From contig JAEEQG010000173.1 in assembly GCA_016285185.1 (NCBI GenBank), positions 1-64,000 of the forward strand: a stretch of 64,000 nucleotides of DNA, written 5' to 3'. Source of the stretch: Spirochaetota bacterium (GTDB taxonomy: Bacteria; Spirochaetota; Spirochaetia; Treponematales; Treponemataceae). Numbering within the stretch: the first letter of the stretch is position 1; every line of letters starts with the position of its first letter. This document shows positions 30,760 to 40,451 of this stretch, piece by piece. A program made the position numbers and the translations under genes. The notes under the pieces are model-generated. The model did no database searches, was not told the origin of the DNA, and was given only the letters and a program-made list of their open reading frames with translations.

Positions 30760-33099
30760 AGAGTTTTCCTCCTTGAGTGTGGTTTGGGCCACCTCTGTAT
30801 TTATAAGATTTCCCTTTACGGGATTTTTCACTGTTTTATCACCTTTTACTTCGTATGGTTTTACGAAGTTCAGTCTCAATGCGTTTGTAACTACACAGAA
30901 GCTTGAAAGCCCCATAGCCGCCGCACCGAACATAGGGTTTAAACTCCAGCCGAATGCCGCAACATAACAGCCGGCGGCAAGCGGAATGCCGATTACATTG
31001 TAGAAGAATGCCCAGAAAAGATTTTCGTGAATGTTACGAAGGGTTTTTCGTGAAATGCGGATTGCAGCGGCCACGTCCATAAGAGAGTTTTTCATCAGAA
31101 CAACATCTGCTGCATCTATTGCAACATCAGTTCCTGCTCCGATTGCAATTCCAAGGTCGGCTGCGGTTAGAGCAGGTGCGTCATTAATTCCGTCTCCTAC
31201 CATCATGACTTTTCCGTGTTTCATAAGTCGGCGGATTACTTCTTCTTTTCCATCTGGTTTTACAGAAGCGATTACTTCATCAACTCCAGCCTGTGCACCG
31301 ATAGTTCGTGCTGTAGTCTCGTTGTCGCCTGTGAGCATTACAACATGAAGCCCCATTTTCTTAAGCTGATTGATGGCAGCCGGTGAATCTTCCTTGATTG
31401 TATCTGCCACGGCAATGATACCGAGCAATTTGTTTCCCTTTGCAAAAAGAACAGGTGTCTTTCCCTGTGAGGAAAGTTCTTGAAGAGTCTTTTTCAGCGG
31501 AGTGACATCGGCCTTTGCAGTTTTTTCTATATAGTCTGCGTTTCCTCCAAAGACAGTTTCACCGTTTATCAGAGCTTTAAGACCATTGCCGGCGATAACT
31601 TCAAAATCTGAGTTTTCTAAAACAGACACGCCTTTCTGGTTTGCGTAAAGTGCGATTGCTTTTGAAATAGGGTGTTCGCTTTTTGCTTCGAGGGAAGCGG
31701 CTGATAGAACAAGTTCCTCTTTGTCCACTCCGTCAGCGGCAACAAGGTTAGTTACTTTCATGACGCCGGTTGTGATTGTTCCTGTTTTATCAAGTGCAAT
31801 AATCTGGATTCGTCCTGCCTGCTCAAGTGAAGCCGATGTTTTAAAAAGAATTCCGCACTTAGCACCAATTCCGTTTCCGACCATAATTGCAACAGGAGTT
31901 GCAAGTCCCAATGCACACGGGCAGCTGATTACCAGAACTGAAACAGCGCGTGCAATCGCATAACCAAATGTCTGTCCAACAAGCAGCCATACCGCAAGAG
32001 TCACAAGGGCAATTCCTATTACGACAGGCACGAATACGCCTGAAACTTTATCTGCGATTTTTGCGATTGGCGCCTTGGTCGCAGCAGCATCGCTTACCAT
32101 ACGGATGATTTCTGAAAGGGTAGTGTCTTCGCCGACTCTTGTGGCACGGCATACCATGTAGCCGGATGTATTGATTGTAGCGGAAGAAACCTTATCTCCA
32201 GCGGCTTTTTCTACCGGAATACTTTCGCCGGTCAGGGCAGATTCGTTCACAGCACTTTGGCCTTCAGTCACAATTCCGTCTACAGGAATCTTATCACCAG
32301 GACGGACAACGAATAAATCTCCGACCTTTACTTCTTCAACCGGTACCGTCACTTCCTTGCCGTCAATTAAAAGCACAGCTGTTTCCGGTGCCAGATTCAT
32401 CAAGGTCTTTAGTGCGTTCGTTGTTTTGCCCTTGGACTTTGCTTCAAGCATTTTTCCAACAGTAATCAGGGTAAGGATTGTTGCCGCCGATTCAAAATAA
32501 AACTGATCCATGTAGTACATGATTTTATCTGAGTCTCCAGACATAACCGCAGTACTCATCGCAAAAAGTGCGAACACACTGTAGCCGAAGGAAGCAGTCG
32601 CTCCAAGAGCAATCAGAGTATCCATATTCGGGGATTTGTGAATCAGTCCCTTGAATCCGCTTATAAAAAACTTCTGGTTGATTACCATAATGAATGCCGA
32701 AATCAAAAGCTCGTAAAGTCCCATCGCAAGGTGGTTCCCGTTCAGGAATGCAGGAAGAGGCCAGTTCCACAGCATGTGTCCCATCGAAACATACATAAGC
32801 GGAACCAGAAGAATTACAGATGCGATAAGGCGCTTTTTCATCTTTGGAGTTTCTGTATCTTTTAAAGTGTCTATGTTTTGTTTTGCAGATTTATCGCCGG
32901 AAGTCTTCATGCTTGCACCATATCCCGCTGCTTCTACAGCCTGAATAATAGCCTCGGCAGAAGCGTTACCTTCCACACCCATTGAATTAGTCAATAAACT
33001 TACAGCACAGCTTTTTACTCCGGGTACCGCATTTACGGCTTTTTCAACCCGAGTCTGGCACGCTGCACAGCTCATTCCTGTTACGTTAAATTGTTCCAT
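30556..33099 (-). CDS. copA: copper-translocating P-type ATPase with N- and C-terminal HMA domains
   Basis: [27 protein letters not shown] (CPC), [20 protein letters not shown]-terminal [17 protein letters not shown]. Confidence 0.96.
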   Translation of the reverse strand: MEQFNVTGMSCAACQTRVEKAVNAVPGVKSCAVSLLTNSMGVEGNASAEAIIQAVEAAGYGASMKTSGDKSAKQNIDTLKDTETPKMKKRLIASVILLVPLMYVSMGHMLWNWPLPAFLNGNHLAMGLYELLISAFIMVINQKFFISGFKGLIHKSPNMDTLIALGATASFGYSVFALFAMSTAVMSGDSDKIMYYMDQFYFESAATILTLITVGKMLEAKSKGKTTNALKTLMNLAPETAVLLIDGKEVTVPVEEVKVGDLFVVRPGDKIPVDGIVTEGQSAVNESALTGESIPVEKAAGDKVSSATINTSGYMVCRATRVGEDTTLSEIIRMVSDAAATKAPIAKIADKVSGVFVPVVIGIALVTLAVWLLVGQTFGYAIARAVSVLVISCPCALGLATPVAIMVGNGIGAKCGILFKTSASLEQAGRIQIIALDKTGTITTGVMKVTNLVAADGVDKEELVLSAASLEAKSEHPISKAIALYANQKGVSVLENSDFEVIAGNGLKALINGETVFGGNADYIEKTAKADVTPLKKTLQELSSQGKTPVLFAKGNKLLGIIAVADTIKEDSPAAINQLKKMGLHVVMLTGDNETTARTIGAQAGVDEVIASVKPDGKEEVIRRLMKHGKVMMVGDGINDAPALTAADLGIAIGAGTDVAIDAADVVLMKNSLMDVAAAIRISRKTLRNIHENLFWAFFYNVIGIPLAAGCYVAAFGWSLNPMFGAAAMGLSSFCVVTNALRLNFVKPYEVKGDKTVKNPVKGNLINTEVAQTTLKEENSMKISVKGMMCGHCEMHVKKALEAIDGITSAAASHESGTVTIETSKDVDEAAIKAAVTDAGYEYCGKC

Positions 33100-33107
33100 A
33101 TAGCCCT

Positions 33108-33422
33108 TTATTTCATCAGTTTTTGGAGAGTAGTTACGAGTTCATCAATAACTTCATCATTTCCGGAACGGATATTTTCTGCAACACAGGTTTTTACATG
33201 ATTTCCGAGTAATACTTTATTAAAGCTGTTCAATGCACTCGTAATTGCAGAAACCTGCATGAGAATATCAGTACAGTACGCTCCGTTTTCGAGCATGCCT
33301 TCAACACCACGAACCTGCCCCTCAATACGCTTGAGACGGTTCATCAAGTCTTTTTTTTCGTTATCATCCCTGTCTTTATGTTTACCGGAACAGTAAGGAC
33401 ATTCGCCCTCAGCTTCAGCCAT
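33108..33422 (-). CDS. csoR: CsoR-family copper-sensing transcriptional repressor (DUF156)
   Basis: [54 protein letters not shown]. Confidence 0.93.
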   Translation of the reverse strand: MAEAEGECPYCSGKHKDRDDNEKKDLMNRLKRIEGQVRGVEGMLENGAYCTDILMQVSAITSALNSFNKVLLGNHVKTCVAENIRSGNDEVIDELVTTLQKLMK

Positions 33423-33435
33423 AAAATCTCCTTGT

Positions 33436-33452
33436 ATACCCCAATGGGGTAT
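33436..33452. promoter_or_regulatory. CsoR-type operator dyad 1
   Basis: ATACCCCAATGGGGTAT immediately upstream of csoR. Confidence 0.75.
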
Positions 33453-33467
33453 CTAATAAGTAAGAGC

Positions 33468-33488
33468 ATATACCTATAGGGGGTATAT
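33468..33488. promoter_or_regulatory. CsoR-type operator dyad 2
   Basis: ATATACCTATAGGGGGTATAT upstream of csoR, matches the G-tract dyad of CsoR sites. Confidence 0.7.
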
Positions 33489-33586
33489 GTCAATAGGTGC
33501 ATTTTTTTTGTAAAGCTGTATAGTTTTCGGCTTTGACCTGTGATAAAATGTGTAAATGCGACTTAACACTGAACAAAGGAAAACTC

Positions 33587-34573
33587 ATGACAGGTCAGAG
33601 AGAAGACAAATACAAGCTTCATAGACTTATTCAGATTGATAAATGGATACGCAGCGGCGGTTTTCCGTCTGTAGAAAAGATGGCGGCAGTATACGATGTC
33701 AGCCGCCGCACGATTTTGCGCGATATCGAGTTTTTGCGCGATCGTTACGACGCACCTGTGGAGTACGACAAAATCCGCAAGGGTTATTATTATACAGACC
33801 CAACGTTTATGATTCAGAACGTTCTTCTTACCGAGGGTGATTTGTTCACCGTTTCTACAATTATGCCGCTTTTGGAGCAGTACAAGAACACGCCGCTAGA
33901 ATCTTCGTTCAAGAACATCATGTCTAAGATTGCCGAGTTGCTGCCGTCTCAGGTGAGCGTCAACACAAGCTTTTTGAACAAAGATGTTGTCTTTATTTCA
34001 GACCCGCTGCCCAAAATTGAGGCCGAAGTCTTTAACCAGATTTTTGCGGCAATCAAGATTCGCAAAGTTATGGAGTTTGAGTACCGCAGCGTAAGCAGCT
34101 CTGAATATAAGCACAAGACGTTCAACCCGTTCCGCGTGCTTTGTCAGAAAGGCAACTGGTATGTTATCGGCTTTGACCATGATGCGGCAGATACGCGCGT
34201 TTATACTCTTTCCAGAATCAAGGAGCCTGCCCTCCTTAAAGAAACTTTTGCCGTGCCGGAAGATTTTGACATTGCCCAAAGCATTGACCCGTCTTTCGGC
34301 ATCTGGAACAACAAAGACGCGAACCAAGATTACGAGCTGTGCTTTGTTAAGCAGATGGCTAACTACATCACCGAACGCGAGTGGCACAAGAACCAGATTA
34401 TCGAAAAAAACGCAGACGGCTCGGTCACGCTAAAATTCAGCACGAACCAGAAAGAGCAGGTCTTGAGCTGGGTACTGAGCTTTGGCGATGCAGTAACTGT
34501 AATCGCGCCGGAATCGCTCCGCACCGAAGTCCAATCCACATTAAAGCGCCTCTCTGAAAAGTACAAGGTCTGA
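33587..34573 (+). CDS. WYL-domain transcriptional regulator with N-terminal HTH (YafY-like)
   Basis: HTH PSVEKMAAVYDVSRRTILRDIEFLRDRYDAPVEYDKIRKGYYY; WYL region RKVMEFEYRS...NPFRVLCQKGNWYVIGFDHD; start trimmed to MTGQRED. Confidence 0.9.
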   Translation: MTGQREDKYKLHRLIQIDKWIRSGGFPSVEKMAAVYDVSRRTILRDIEFLRDRYDAPVEYDKIRKGYYYTDPTFMIQNVLLTEGDLFTVSTIMPLLEQYKNTPLESSFKNIMSKIAELLPSQVSVNTSFLNKDVVFISDPLPKIEAEVFNQIFAAIKIRKVMEFEYRSVSSSEYKHKTFNPFRVLCQKGNWYVIGFDHDAADTRVYTLSRIKEPALLKETFAVPEDFDIAQSIDPSFGIWNNKDANQDYELCFVKQMANYITEREWHKNQIIEKNADGSVTLKFSTNQKEQVLSWVLSFGDAVTVIAPESLRTEVQSTLKRLSEKYKV

Positions 34574-34610
34574 TTAACTTTTCATAAAAAAATCAAAAAA
34601 AAAATATTAC

Positions 34611-34647
34611 AGTGACATTATTTGGCACACTACCTGTTTTATAATTA
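34611..34647 (+). repeat. 37-bp promoter-proximal element, copy 1
   Basis: AGTGACATTATTTGGCACACTACCTGTTTTATAATTA; 28 bp before the ATG of the exonuclease gene. Confidence 0.8.
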
Positions 34648-34674
34648 ATGCATAAACCAAAAGCGGAGGTTTTT

Positions 34675-35610
34675 ATGAAAGAACAGAGCTTGATTAATGC
34701 TAAAAGAAAAAAACGGTACATCTGCCTTGATTTAGAAATGTGCGAATTGACCTCAAAACAACGAAAAAGTGTAAAAGGAATGAGAAGTGAAGTAATTCAA
34801 ATTGGGGCTGTAATGCTTGATGAAAATCTAAATTGCATCAGCCAATTTTCTTCTTTTGTAAAGCCTGAGTATGGTCAAATTTCCGAAACTATTTCTTTGT
34901 TGACAGGAATCAACCCAGAAACTGTTGAACATGCAGATAGTTTTACCACAGCTTTTTACAAATTGGTTTGCTGGGCAGGAAATGATGACATCACAACTTT
35001 CTGTTGGAGCACTTCAGATTACAGTCAGCTTTGGGATGAAATCTATATAAAAGCAAAAAATCATGATGAGTACCGCAATTTCTTGAAAACTTTTGTTGAT
35101 TTGCAGGCAATATTCGGAAGGCTTCTTAAGGCAGAATACTCGATTTCTTTGGATACTGCCCTAAAATATTGTCATTTAAAATTCAATGGACAACGCCACT
35201 CCGCAATTTTCGATGCATTTAATACGGCACGGATTCTTTTTAAGTTGTACAAGATTGGAAAACTCGGGAATGAATGGTCTTATATAGCTTCATATACCGA
35301 AAGCGAAATATCAAAGAATTATTTCAAGATAAATTCGCTTGATAAAGATTATACATCTTCTTTTGCAAGTTTTATTTCACCGGACGTTTTAGAAAAATTT
35401 AGATATTCAAAAAGGAATATAGAGAATTTAGAATCTGAAAAGAAAAACGAAACTCTGCCTCCGCCAAAGAAACCCAAAATTTCTTTATTTAAGCTTTTTG
35501 ATTGCTCTCGATACGGAATCAATGTTTCTGACTGGTTGAAATTTTCTCTCAGAATGCGCTTTGTCAGCGATTTGAAGATTTCAAAACCAGTTGATTTTCT
35601 TGTTGGTTAA
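34675..35610 (+). CDS. DEDDh 3'-5' exonuclease (RNase T/DnaQ-like)
   Basis: YICLDLEMCEL...VIQIGAVMLDENLNCISQFSSFVKP, HSAIFDAFNTARILFKLYK; start preceded by gcggaggttttt RBS. Confidence 0.8.
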   Translation: MKEQSLINAKRKKRYICLDLEMCELTSKQRKSVKGMRSEVIQIGAVMLDENLNCISQFSSFVKPEYGQISETISLLTGINPETVEHADSFTTAFYKLVCWAGNDDITTFCWSTSDYSQLWDEIYIKAKNHDEYRNFLKTFVDLQAIFGRLLKAEYSISLDTALKYCHLKFNGQRHSAIFDAFNTARILFKLYKIGKLGNEWSYIASYTESEISKNYFKINSLDKDYTSSFASFISPDVLEKFRYSKRNIENLESEKKNETLPPPKKPKISLFKLFDCSRYGINVSDWLKFSLRMRFVSDLKISKPVDFLVG

Positions 35611-35657
35611 AAAAAAACAGATAAAAATTGAAATACATAATTTTATGGAGGAAAAAA

Positions 35658-36686
35658 ATGAACACATTTATTTTATGTTGGAATCCGGTGGTTTCATCTT
35701 ATAAGACTGAAGACCATAAAGCTATTTGTAAAAATATAGATTCAGGAAATTATTTTTCTGATTGGAGCATTCATGATTGGGAAAAATTAGAAATTGGAGA
35801 TGCTTTTATTCTTTGTCAGGTTGGAACAAAAAAAGACGGCATTGCTGCAATCGGAAAATTCATTTCTAAAGCATACGAAGAAGAAAATCGGTGTGGAAAT
35901 GGAATAAAAGCCTATTATGCAGATGAGCATCTTTTTTGTAACATTGACCGTGATGAAGAAAAGCTATTGTCAGCAGAGAATCTTGAGAAACAATTTTCTG
36001 ATATAGACTGGCATGGCAGCAATTCTGGTATTTTGCTTGATTCAGAAACTGCTGATGCGCTTATTGCACAGATAGACACAGAGTTGAAAGCTTTACATGG
36101 ATTTGAGGAAACAAGTTTTTCTGATTTCTTGAAAAATGACAGGAGTTTTTTACCATTCACTTTTGAAGAAAAGAAAAACGAACTTCTTACGATGTTTGCC
36201 TCGTATAAGCCGATTATTCAGCCATGTAAGATTCCTGATCTTTTTGAAGATTATGATGGGATTGATTTTTTGATAAAAAATCCGTCGTCAAAGTATGAAT
36301 TTGGAAATATAGGAATCGAGTTTGAACCTAATCGCTTTACCATTTTTTTTGCAGGTTGGGGTCAAGATTTTAGACTGATTGGACATGACTATAACGTTTG
36401 TCTTGATAAGCTCAAAAAACTTCTTGAAAACAAAGCGTGTATTCTTATAGTTATGCAACAAAAAAGAAGTGATACTTTTCATTTTAAAAAGACTTATGAA
36501 GAAGTTGCATGGGTATTTTCAGAAAAACAGTTCACAAAGACCTCTAACAAGATGAGCATCTTAAATGAATTGGCTGTAAAATATGAAGTGCTACAAAAAA
36601 AGTTCCCATGTTTTCATTTTTCAGAAATCAGCAAGATAAAAGTGGCTTACTGGGATTCAAACCGTTCATTTGAAGCAAAGCTATAA
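35658..36686 (+). CDS. unknown protein, PUA/EVE-like N-terminal domain (paralogue A)
   Basis: MNTFILCWNPVVSSYKTEDHKAI...WSIHDWEKLEIGDAFILCQVGTKKDGIAAIGKFISKAYEE; paralogous to 39022..39945. Confidence 0.7.
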   Translation: MNTFILCWNPVVSSYKTEDHKAICKNIDSGNYFSDWSIHDWEKLEIGDAFILCQVGTKKDGIAAIGKFISKAYEEENRCGNGIKAYYADEHLFCNIDRDEEKLLSAENLEKQFSDIDWHGSNSGILLDSETADALIAQIDTELKALHGFEETSFSDFLKNDRSFLPFTFEEKKNELLTMFASYKPIIQPCKIPDLFEDYDGIDFLIKNPSSKYEFGNIGIEFEPNRFTIFFAGWGQDFRLIGHDYNVCLDKLKKLLENKACILIVMQQKRSDTFHFKKTYEEVAWVFSEKQFTKTSNKMSILNELAVKYEVLQKKFPCFHFSEISKIKVAYWDSNRSFEAKL

Positions 36687-36770
36687 TTTCTAGCGTAATC
36701 AATAAAAAGAGTGGCAAAAAGCTTTTGAACTAATCCCATTTCATGATAAGATTTTGACAAGAGGTGCTTT

Positions 36771-37127
36771 ATGACAAAAATCTACTGTTACGACCGTTGT
36801 TCAACCTGCAAAAAGGCGCTTGCCTGGCTTGATGCGAACGGTGTTCAATATGAAAAAATCGACATTAAGGTTGATCACCCAAACGAGGCTGTTTTGCGTG
36901 AACTGCATAAAAAAAACGGGCTTCCGCTTAAAAAGTTTTTCAACACGAGCGGCATTCTATATCGCGAGCAAAAACTCTCTGAAAAGCTGCCGTCGATGAG
37001 CGAAGATGAGCAGTTTAAGTTGCTTGCAAGCGACGGAATGTTAGTAAAGCGTCCGCTGCTTATTTGCGATAACGCGGTAATTCCGGGATTTAAAGAACCC
37101 GACTGGCGCACCGCTTTGGGTAAATAA
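36771..37127 (+). CDS. ArsC/Spx/MgsR-family thioredoxin-like protein
   Basis: IYCYDRCSTCKKALAWLDANGV...LLICDNAVIPGFKEPDWRTALG. Confidence 0.88.
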   Translation: MTKIYCYDRCSTCKKALAWLDANGVQYEKIDIKVDHPNEAVLRELHKKNGLPLKKFFNTSGILYREQKLSEKLPSMSEDEQFKLLASDGMLVKRPLLICDNAVIPGFKEPDWRTALGK

Positions 37128-37151
37128 AAAAAATGTTTTCTGGTATTTTTA

Positions 37152-37189
37152 AGGTATTAAACGCCTTGATAAAGATTTGTTTAATACCT
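37152..37189. repeat. 11-bp perfect inverted repeat between convergent genes
   Basis: AGGTATTAAAC-N16-GTTTAATACCT. Confidence 0.7.
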
Positions 37190-37207
37190 GTAGCTGTGAA
37201 TGAACAT

Positions 37208-37597
37208 TTAAGTAAGATAATCGTACAGCATTCTAGGTGAGAAGACCTGTGGTTTTTCGAGCCCTGCTTCAAGAAAATCTTTATCACCGGAAAGAATAAT
37301 ATCGGCTTTGTGATAAATAGCATCACTTAAAACTTGGATATCCTTTGAATCGCGGAGTTTTCCTTGTCGTTCAGCTGTACTGTCGCAAAAGATAAAAGGA
37401 AGAGTGTGGTAAAGTGAATAGATTACTTCTTCTTTATCTGCCCATTTTTGATGTAATTTATCCTTGAATTCTGAATCAACATAGGAAGAGATAAAGAGTT
37501 CATGATTTGAATCAAAAAGAAGTTCAAGAAGTTTTCCTGTTTTGCCACCGAAAACAAATGCCGAAACCAGAACATTTGTGTCTATTAATATTCGCAT
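37208..37597 (-). CDS. PIN-domain toxin (putative type II TA system)
   Basis: MRILIDTNVLVSAFVFGGKTGKLLELL...DIILSGDKDFLEA. Confidence 0.88.
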   Translation of the reverse strand: MRILIDTNVLVSAFVFGGKTGKLLELLFDSNHELFISSYVDSEFKDKLHQKWADKEEVIYSLYHTLPFIFCDSTAERQGKLRDSKDIQVLSDAIYHKADIILSGDKDFLEAGLEKPQVFSPRMLYDYLT

Positions 37598-37821
37598 TTT
37601 GCAAGCCTTTCACGACGGAAATTTGCCATATCAGCAAGCATTTCGTCTTCGGAAGCCCAACCTTTATCTTCAATGAACATTTCTTGTATTTGATGCAGGG
37701 TAGTTTTTGCTTTTGTCTTTTGTAAATGCGCAAGATATTCGACGTAATTTACAACAGAAATGCGATATTCTTCTGTTAGAGAAGCAATCATTTCCATTAA
37801 ATCTGTTTGTTTCGTGTACAT
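37585..37821 (-). CDS. antitoxin partner of PIN toxin
   Basis: Small 78-aa protein, overlaps the PIN toxin start by 13 bp (stop/start coupling). Confidence 0.75.
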   Translation of the reverse strand: MYTKQTDLMEMIASLTEEYRISVVNYVEYLAHLQKTKAKTTLHQIQEMFIEDKGWASEDEMLADMANFRRERLAKCEY

Positions 37822-37903
37822 TTTTATACCTCCGCAATTATATTATATCATAGATTTATGATTTTTTGATGGTTTTACATTTTTTCTTTAAAAACTTTTT
37901 TAC

Positions 37904-37940
37904 AGTGACATTATTTGACACACTACCTATTTTATAATTA
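37904..37940 (+). repeat. 37-bp promoter-proximal element, copy 2
   Basis: AGTGACATTATTTGACACACTACCTATTTTATAATTA. Confidence 0.8.
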
Positions 37941-38000
37941 CTCCAGTAAGCTCGCCGAGGGCGGGAAATCATTAAATTGCGGGCTTTCAAGGAGTTTTTT

Positions 38001-38933
38001 ATGGCAAGACAAGTTTTGATTGAATGTGGTTCAAATTGGTTTGAGTTTACCAAAAGCAAAACAGGACAGCTCGACTATGCGGGCAAAATTGAAGGTATTG
38101 TTGCAAGTTCCGAATTGGAAGGTTTTCAGTGTTTTGCCGGAAGTACTTATTTTTCGCCGAGCTTTTACACTTACATTTCAGACGGCATGAACATGATTCC
38201 GCTTATTTATGTGGCAGACGGCGTTGATGTTTCGGACCTTGAAACATACGACTATCTTGTTCACGCCGGTGCGCTGCTTGCCGCCGTTGACTCAAAAGAT
38301 TCGCTGCTTGCAGGCGAGCTGTATCTGCGCCGCCGCAAGACATTCGAAAAATTTCCGCAGCTCACACAGTTCATCATGAAAGACTTGAGCGTTGAAATCC
38401 TCTTTTCGCTCTGCTTCGGCAGGATGCAGAACATAAACCCGGATGATATTCCGCTTGTGTTCAACGCCGCACGCGAAAAGCTTGACTTTGACCCGTCGCG
38501 CGAAGATCTTGATCAGGCGTTTATGCGCTGGTTCAAGAGCAACAGCTGCATGCTTACGCTTCCGCTCGTGGGCACAAACTTTTATAACTGGAATTCTGCG
38601 CCGGAAGTGCTTGCGCGGCTCTGCGACAACCTTAGCCTAGACGATTTGACCAGTCACGCCGAAAAAATCCGCCGCGCAAAGCACAGCTTTTATGCTTCGC
38701 TTAGAACCACCGTGCAGGCTGAACCGTACAACCCGCACGACAAAAACGCGGTCCTCGTCTGCATAGAAGATATAGAAGCCAAAATCAACGGTAACATGGG
38801 CCTTGAAAAAGCGGGTCACATTCGTGCTCTTGCCGCCAAAGTACTGCGCGAAGCCAAACCCAAAAAGCTTGTCTACAAATCATCGCTCGCAAGCGTCAGC
38901 GCCGGCAACATCGTGGTCAAGGTAGAAGTGTAA
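38001..38933 (+). CDS. unknown protein with probable C-terminal HIRAN-like domain
   Basis: C-terminal LRTTVQAEPYNPHDKNAVLVCIEDIEAKINGNMGLEKAGHIRALAAKVL resembles HIRAN; start trimmed to MARQVL. Confidence 0.6.
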   Translation: MARQVLIECGSNWFEFTKSKTGQLDYAGKIEGIVASSELEGFQCFAGSTYFSPSFYTYISDGMNMIPLIYVADGVDVSDLETYDYLVHAGALLAAVDSKDSLLAGELYLRRRKTFEKFPQLTQFIMKDLSVEILFSLCFGRMQNINPDDIPLVFNAAREKLDFDPSREDLDQAFMRWFKSNSCMLTLPLVGTNFYNWNSAPEVLARLCDNLSLDDLTSHAEKIRRAKHSFYASLRTTVQAEPYNPHDKNAVLVCIEDIEAKINGNMGLEKAGHIRALAAKVLREAKPKKLVYKSSLASVSAGNIVVKVEV

Positions 38934-39021
38934 CGAATAGTGTTGTAGACATTTCCGCCGCCTGTGCAGACCATCGCCTGACGGCGGAATTATCTGATTG
39001 TTTTTGTTTATGGAGGAAAAT

Positions 39022-39945
39022 ATGAACACATTTATTTTGCGTTGGAATCCGGCGGTTTCATCTTATAAGATGGAAGACCATAAAAAAATCTGTGAACAGA
39101 TAAAAAGAGAACCTGTGTTTTACAATTGGAGTGTCCGTGAGTGGCAAAATCTTAATGCAGGCGATGCATTTGTGCTTCTTCAGGTTGGCACTGATAATGA
39201 CGGTATCACAATGATTGGCAAATTTATTTCCAATGCATACGAAAGCGATAGTTGGCGGAAAGATGGCACAAAGATTCATTATGCAGATATACAGATTTTC
39301 TATGCCTGTGATTTGAGCGAAAAAAGATCTTTTAATGCAAAGTATTTTGAGAATAAATTTCCCAATATCAAGTGGCATGGTGGACATTCCGGTGAAAAAA
39401 TTTCGGAACAGGACAACGAAAAATTGATTGATAGAATCGATTTTGCTATGAAGAATACATACGGTTTTGAATCAACGAATTTTTCAGATTTCTTGAAAAA
39501 TGACAATAGATTTTTACCGATTTACTCAGAAGAAAAGAAAGCAGAACTGCTTGCTTTGCTTGCTCCTTATAATCCGGTTGTGCATACAGGAGACGAAGAT
39601 GGTTGGGATTGGCTTTTTGATGACAGTGAATTTGCCATTGAAATTAAAAACCCTTGTTCCGATTCGGAAGAAGATAATATATGTATCGCTTTTGAAGATT
39701 CTGTAGATTATGAGTTTACACTTTATTTTGCAGGGTGGCATAAGTACTTCAAGATGATAGAAGGCGATTATGCAGAATTCTTGAAGTTACTGAAATCTAT
39801 CCTTGAAAACAAAGTGTGTGTTCTTAACGCTTATGATAATGATTCTGAATATGATACTGTTGTTACAAAATTGCTTCCTGCGAATCAATCAAAAGTTAAA
39901 GTAAGCTACTGGGATTCAAACCGTTCATTTGAAGCAAAGCTATAA
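39022..39945 (+). CDS. unknown protein, PUA/EVE-like N-terminal domain (paralogue B)
   Basis: MNTFILRWNPAVSSYKMEDHKKI...WSVREWQNLNAGDAFVLLQVGTDNDGITMIGKFISNAYES; paralogue of 35658..36686. Confidence 0.7.
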   Translation: MNTFILRWNPAVSSYKMEDHKKICEQIKREPVFYNWSVREWQNLNAGDAFVLLQVGTDNDGITMIGKFISNAYESDSWRKDGTKIHYADIQIFYACDLSEKRSFNAKYFENKFPNIKWHGGHSGEKISEQDNEKLIDRIDFAMKNTYGFESTNFSDFLKNDNRFLPIYSEEKKAELLALLAPYNPVVHTGDEDGWDWLFDDSEFAIEIKNPCSDSEEDNICIAFEDSVDYEFTLYFAGWHKYFKMIEGDYAEFLKLLKSILENKVCVLNAYDNDSEYDTVVTKLLPANQSKVKVSYWDSNRSFEAKL

Positions 39946-40013
39946 TTAGCAAAGCTGCTTAAAGTATGCGAAAAGGTATTTAGCCTTTTTGAAGAAGCAT
40001 AAGGAGTATAATT

Positions 40014-40364
40014 ATGGGAATGGGTATTACAATGACATGCCTTAATTGTCATGAAGAAGATCAACTCTTTTGGGGGTGGGGTTATCTTGGCTTTAATAAA
40101 GTAGTTTATGTATGTAAAAGATGTGGTTACTGGAAACAAACTGAAACAGCATTAGATATAACCAAAGACAAACTTGATGATAATTCCGGAAAGGATGCCA
40201 TCTCAAGTAAAGAAACCATAAAAGAAATATGCCCAACTTGTAAAATCCGAATGAAAAAATATGAAAAATATTATAAAAGAAACAAAGAACCATTAATTCC
40301 AAAAATGAGCTGCAAAAAATGTGGTGGTTTATTAAAAGGCGGAGCAATGTTCTGTTGGGATTAA
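40014..40364 (+). CDS. zinc-ribbon protein of unknown function
   Basis: Four CxxC pairs: CLNCHEED, CKRCGYWK, CPTCKIRM, CKKCGGLL. Confidence 0.7.
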   Translation: MGMGITMTCLNCHEEDQLFWGWGYLGFNKVVYVCKRCGYWKQTETALDITKDKLDDNSGKDAISSKETIKEICPTCKIRMKKYEKYYKRNKEPLIPKMSCKKCGGLLKGGAMFCWD

Positions 40365-40451
40365 AGATATAAGGCTATAATCGTATAAAAAGATAGTCTG
40401 TCCTGATAATCTTTATAGCTTATTAAAATCTTTCGGACAAGCTGTAAGAAT

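Noticed and set aside
34611-34647. Classical sigma-70 promoter with TTGGCA as -35
   Set aside because: Only 12 bp between TTGGCA and TATAAT; kept as an activator-type or alternative element instead
37904-37940. Sigma-54 promoter
   Set aside because: TGACAC and CTATT break both the GG(-24) and GC(-12) positions in this copy, so sigma-54 is not a consistent explanation for all three
38951-38990. Terminator from CCGCCG/CGGCGG inverted repeat before paralogue B
   Set aside because: 18-nt loop and no adjacent T-tract; too weak to call
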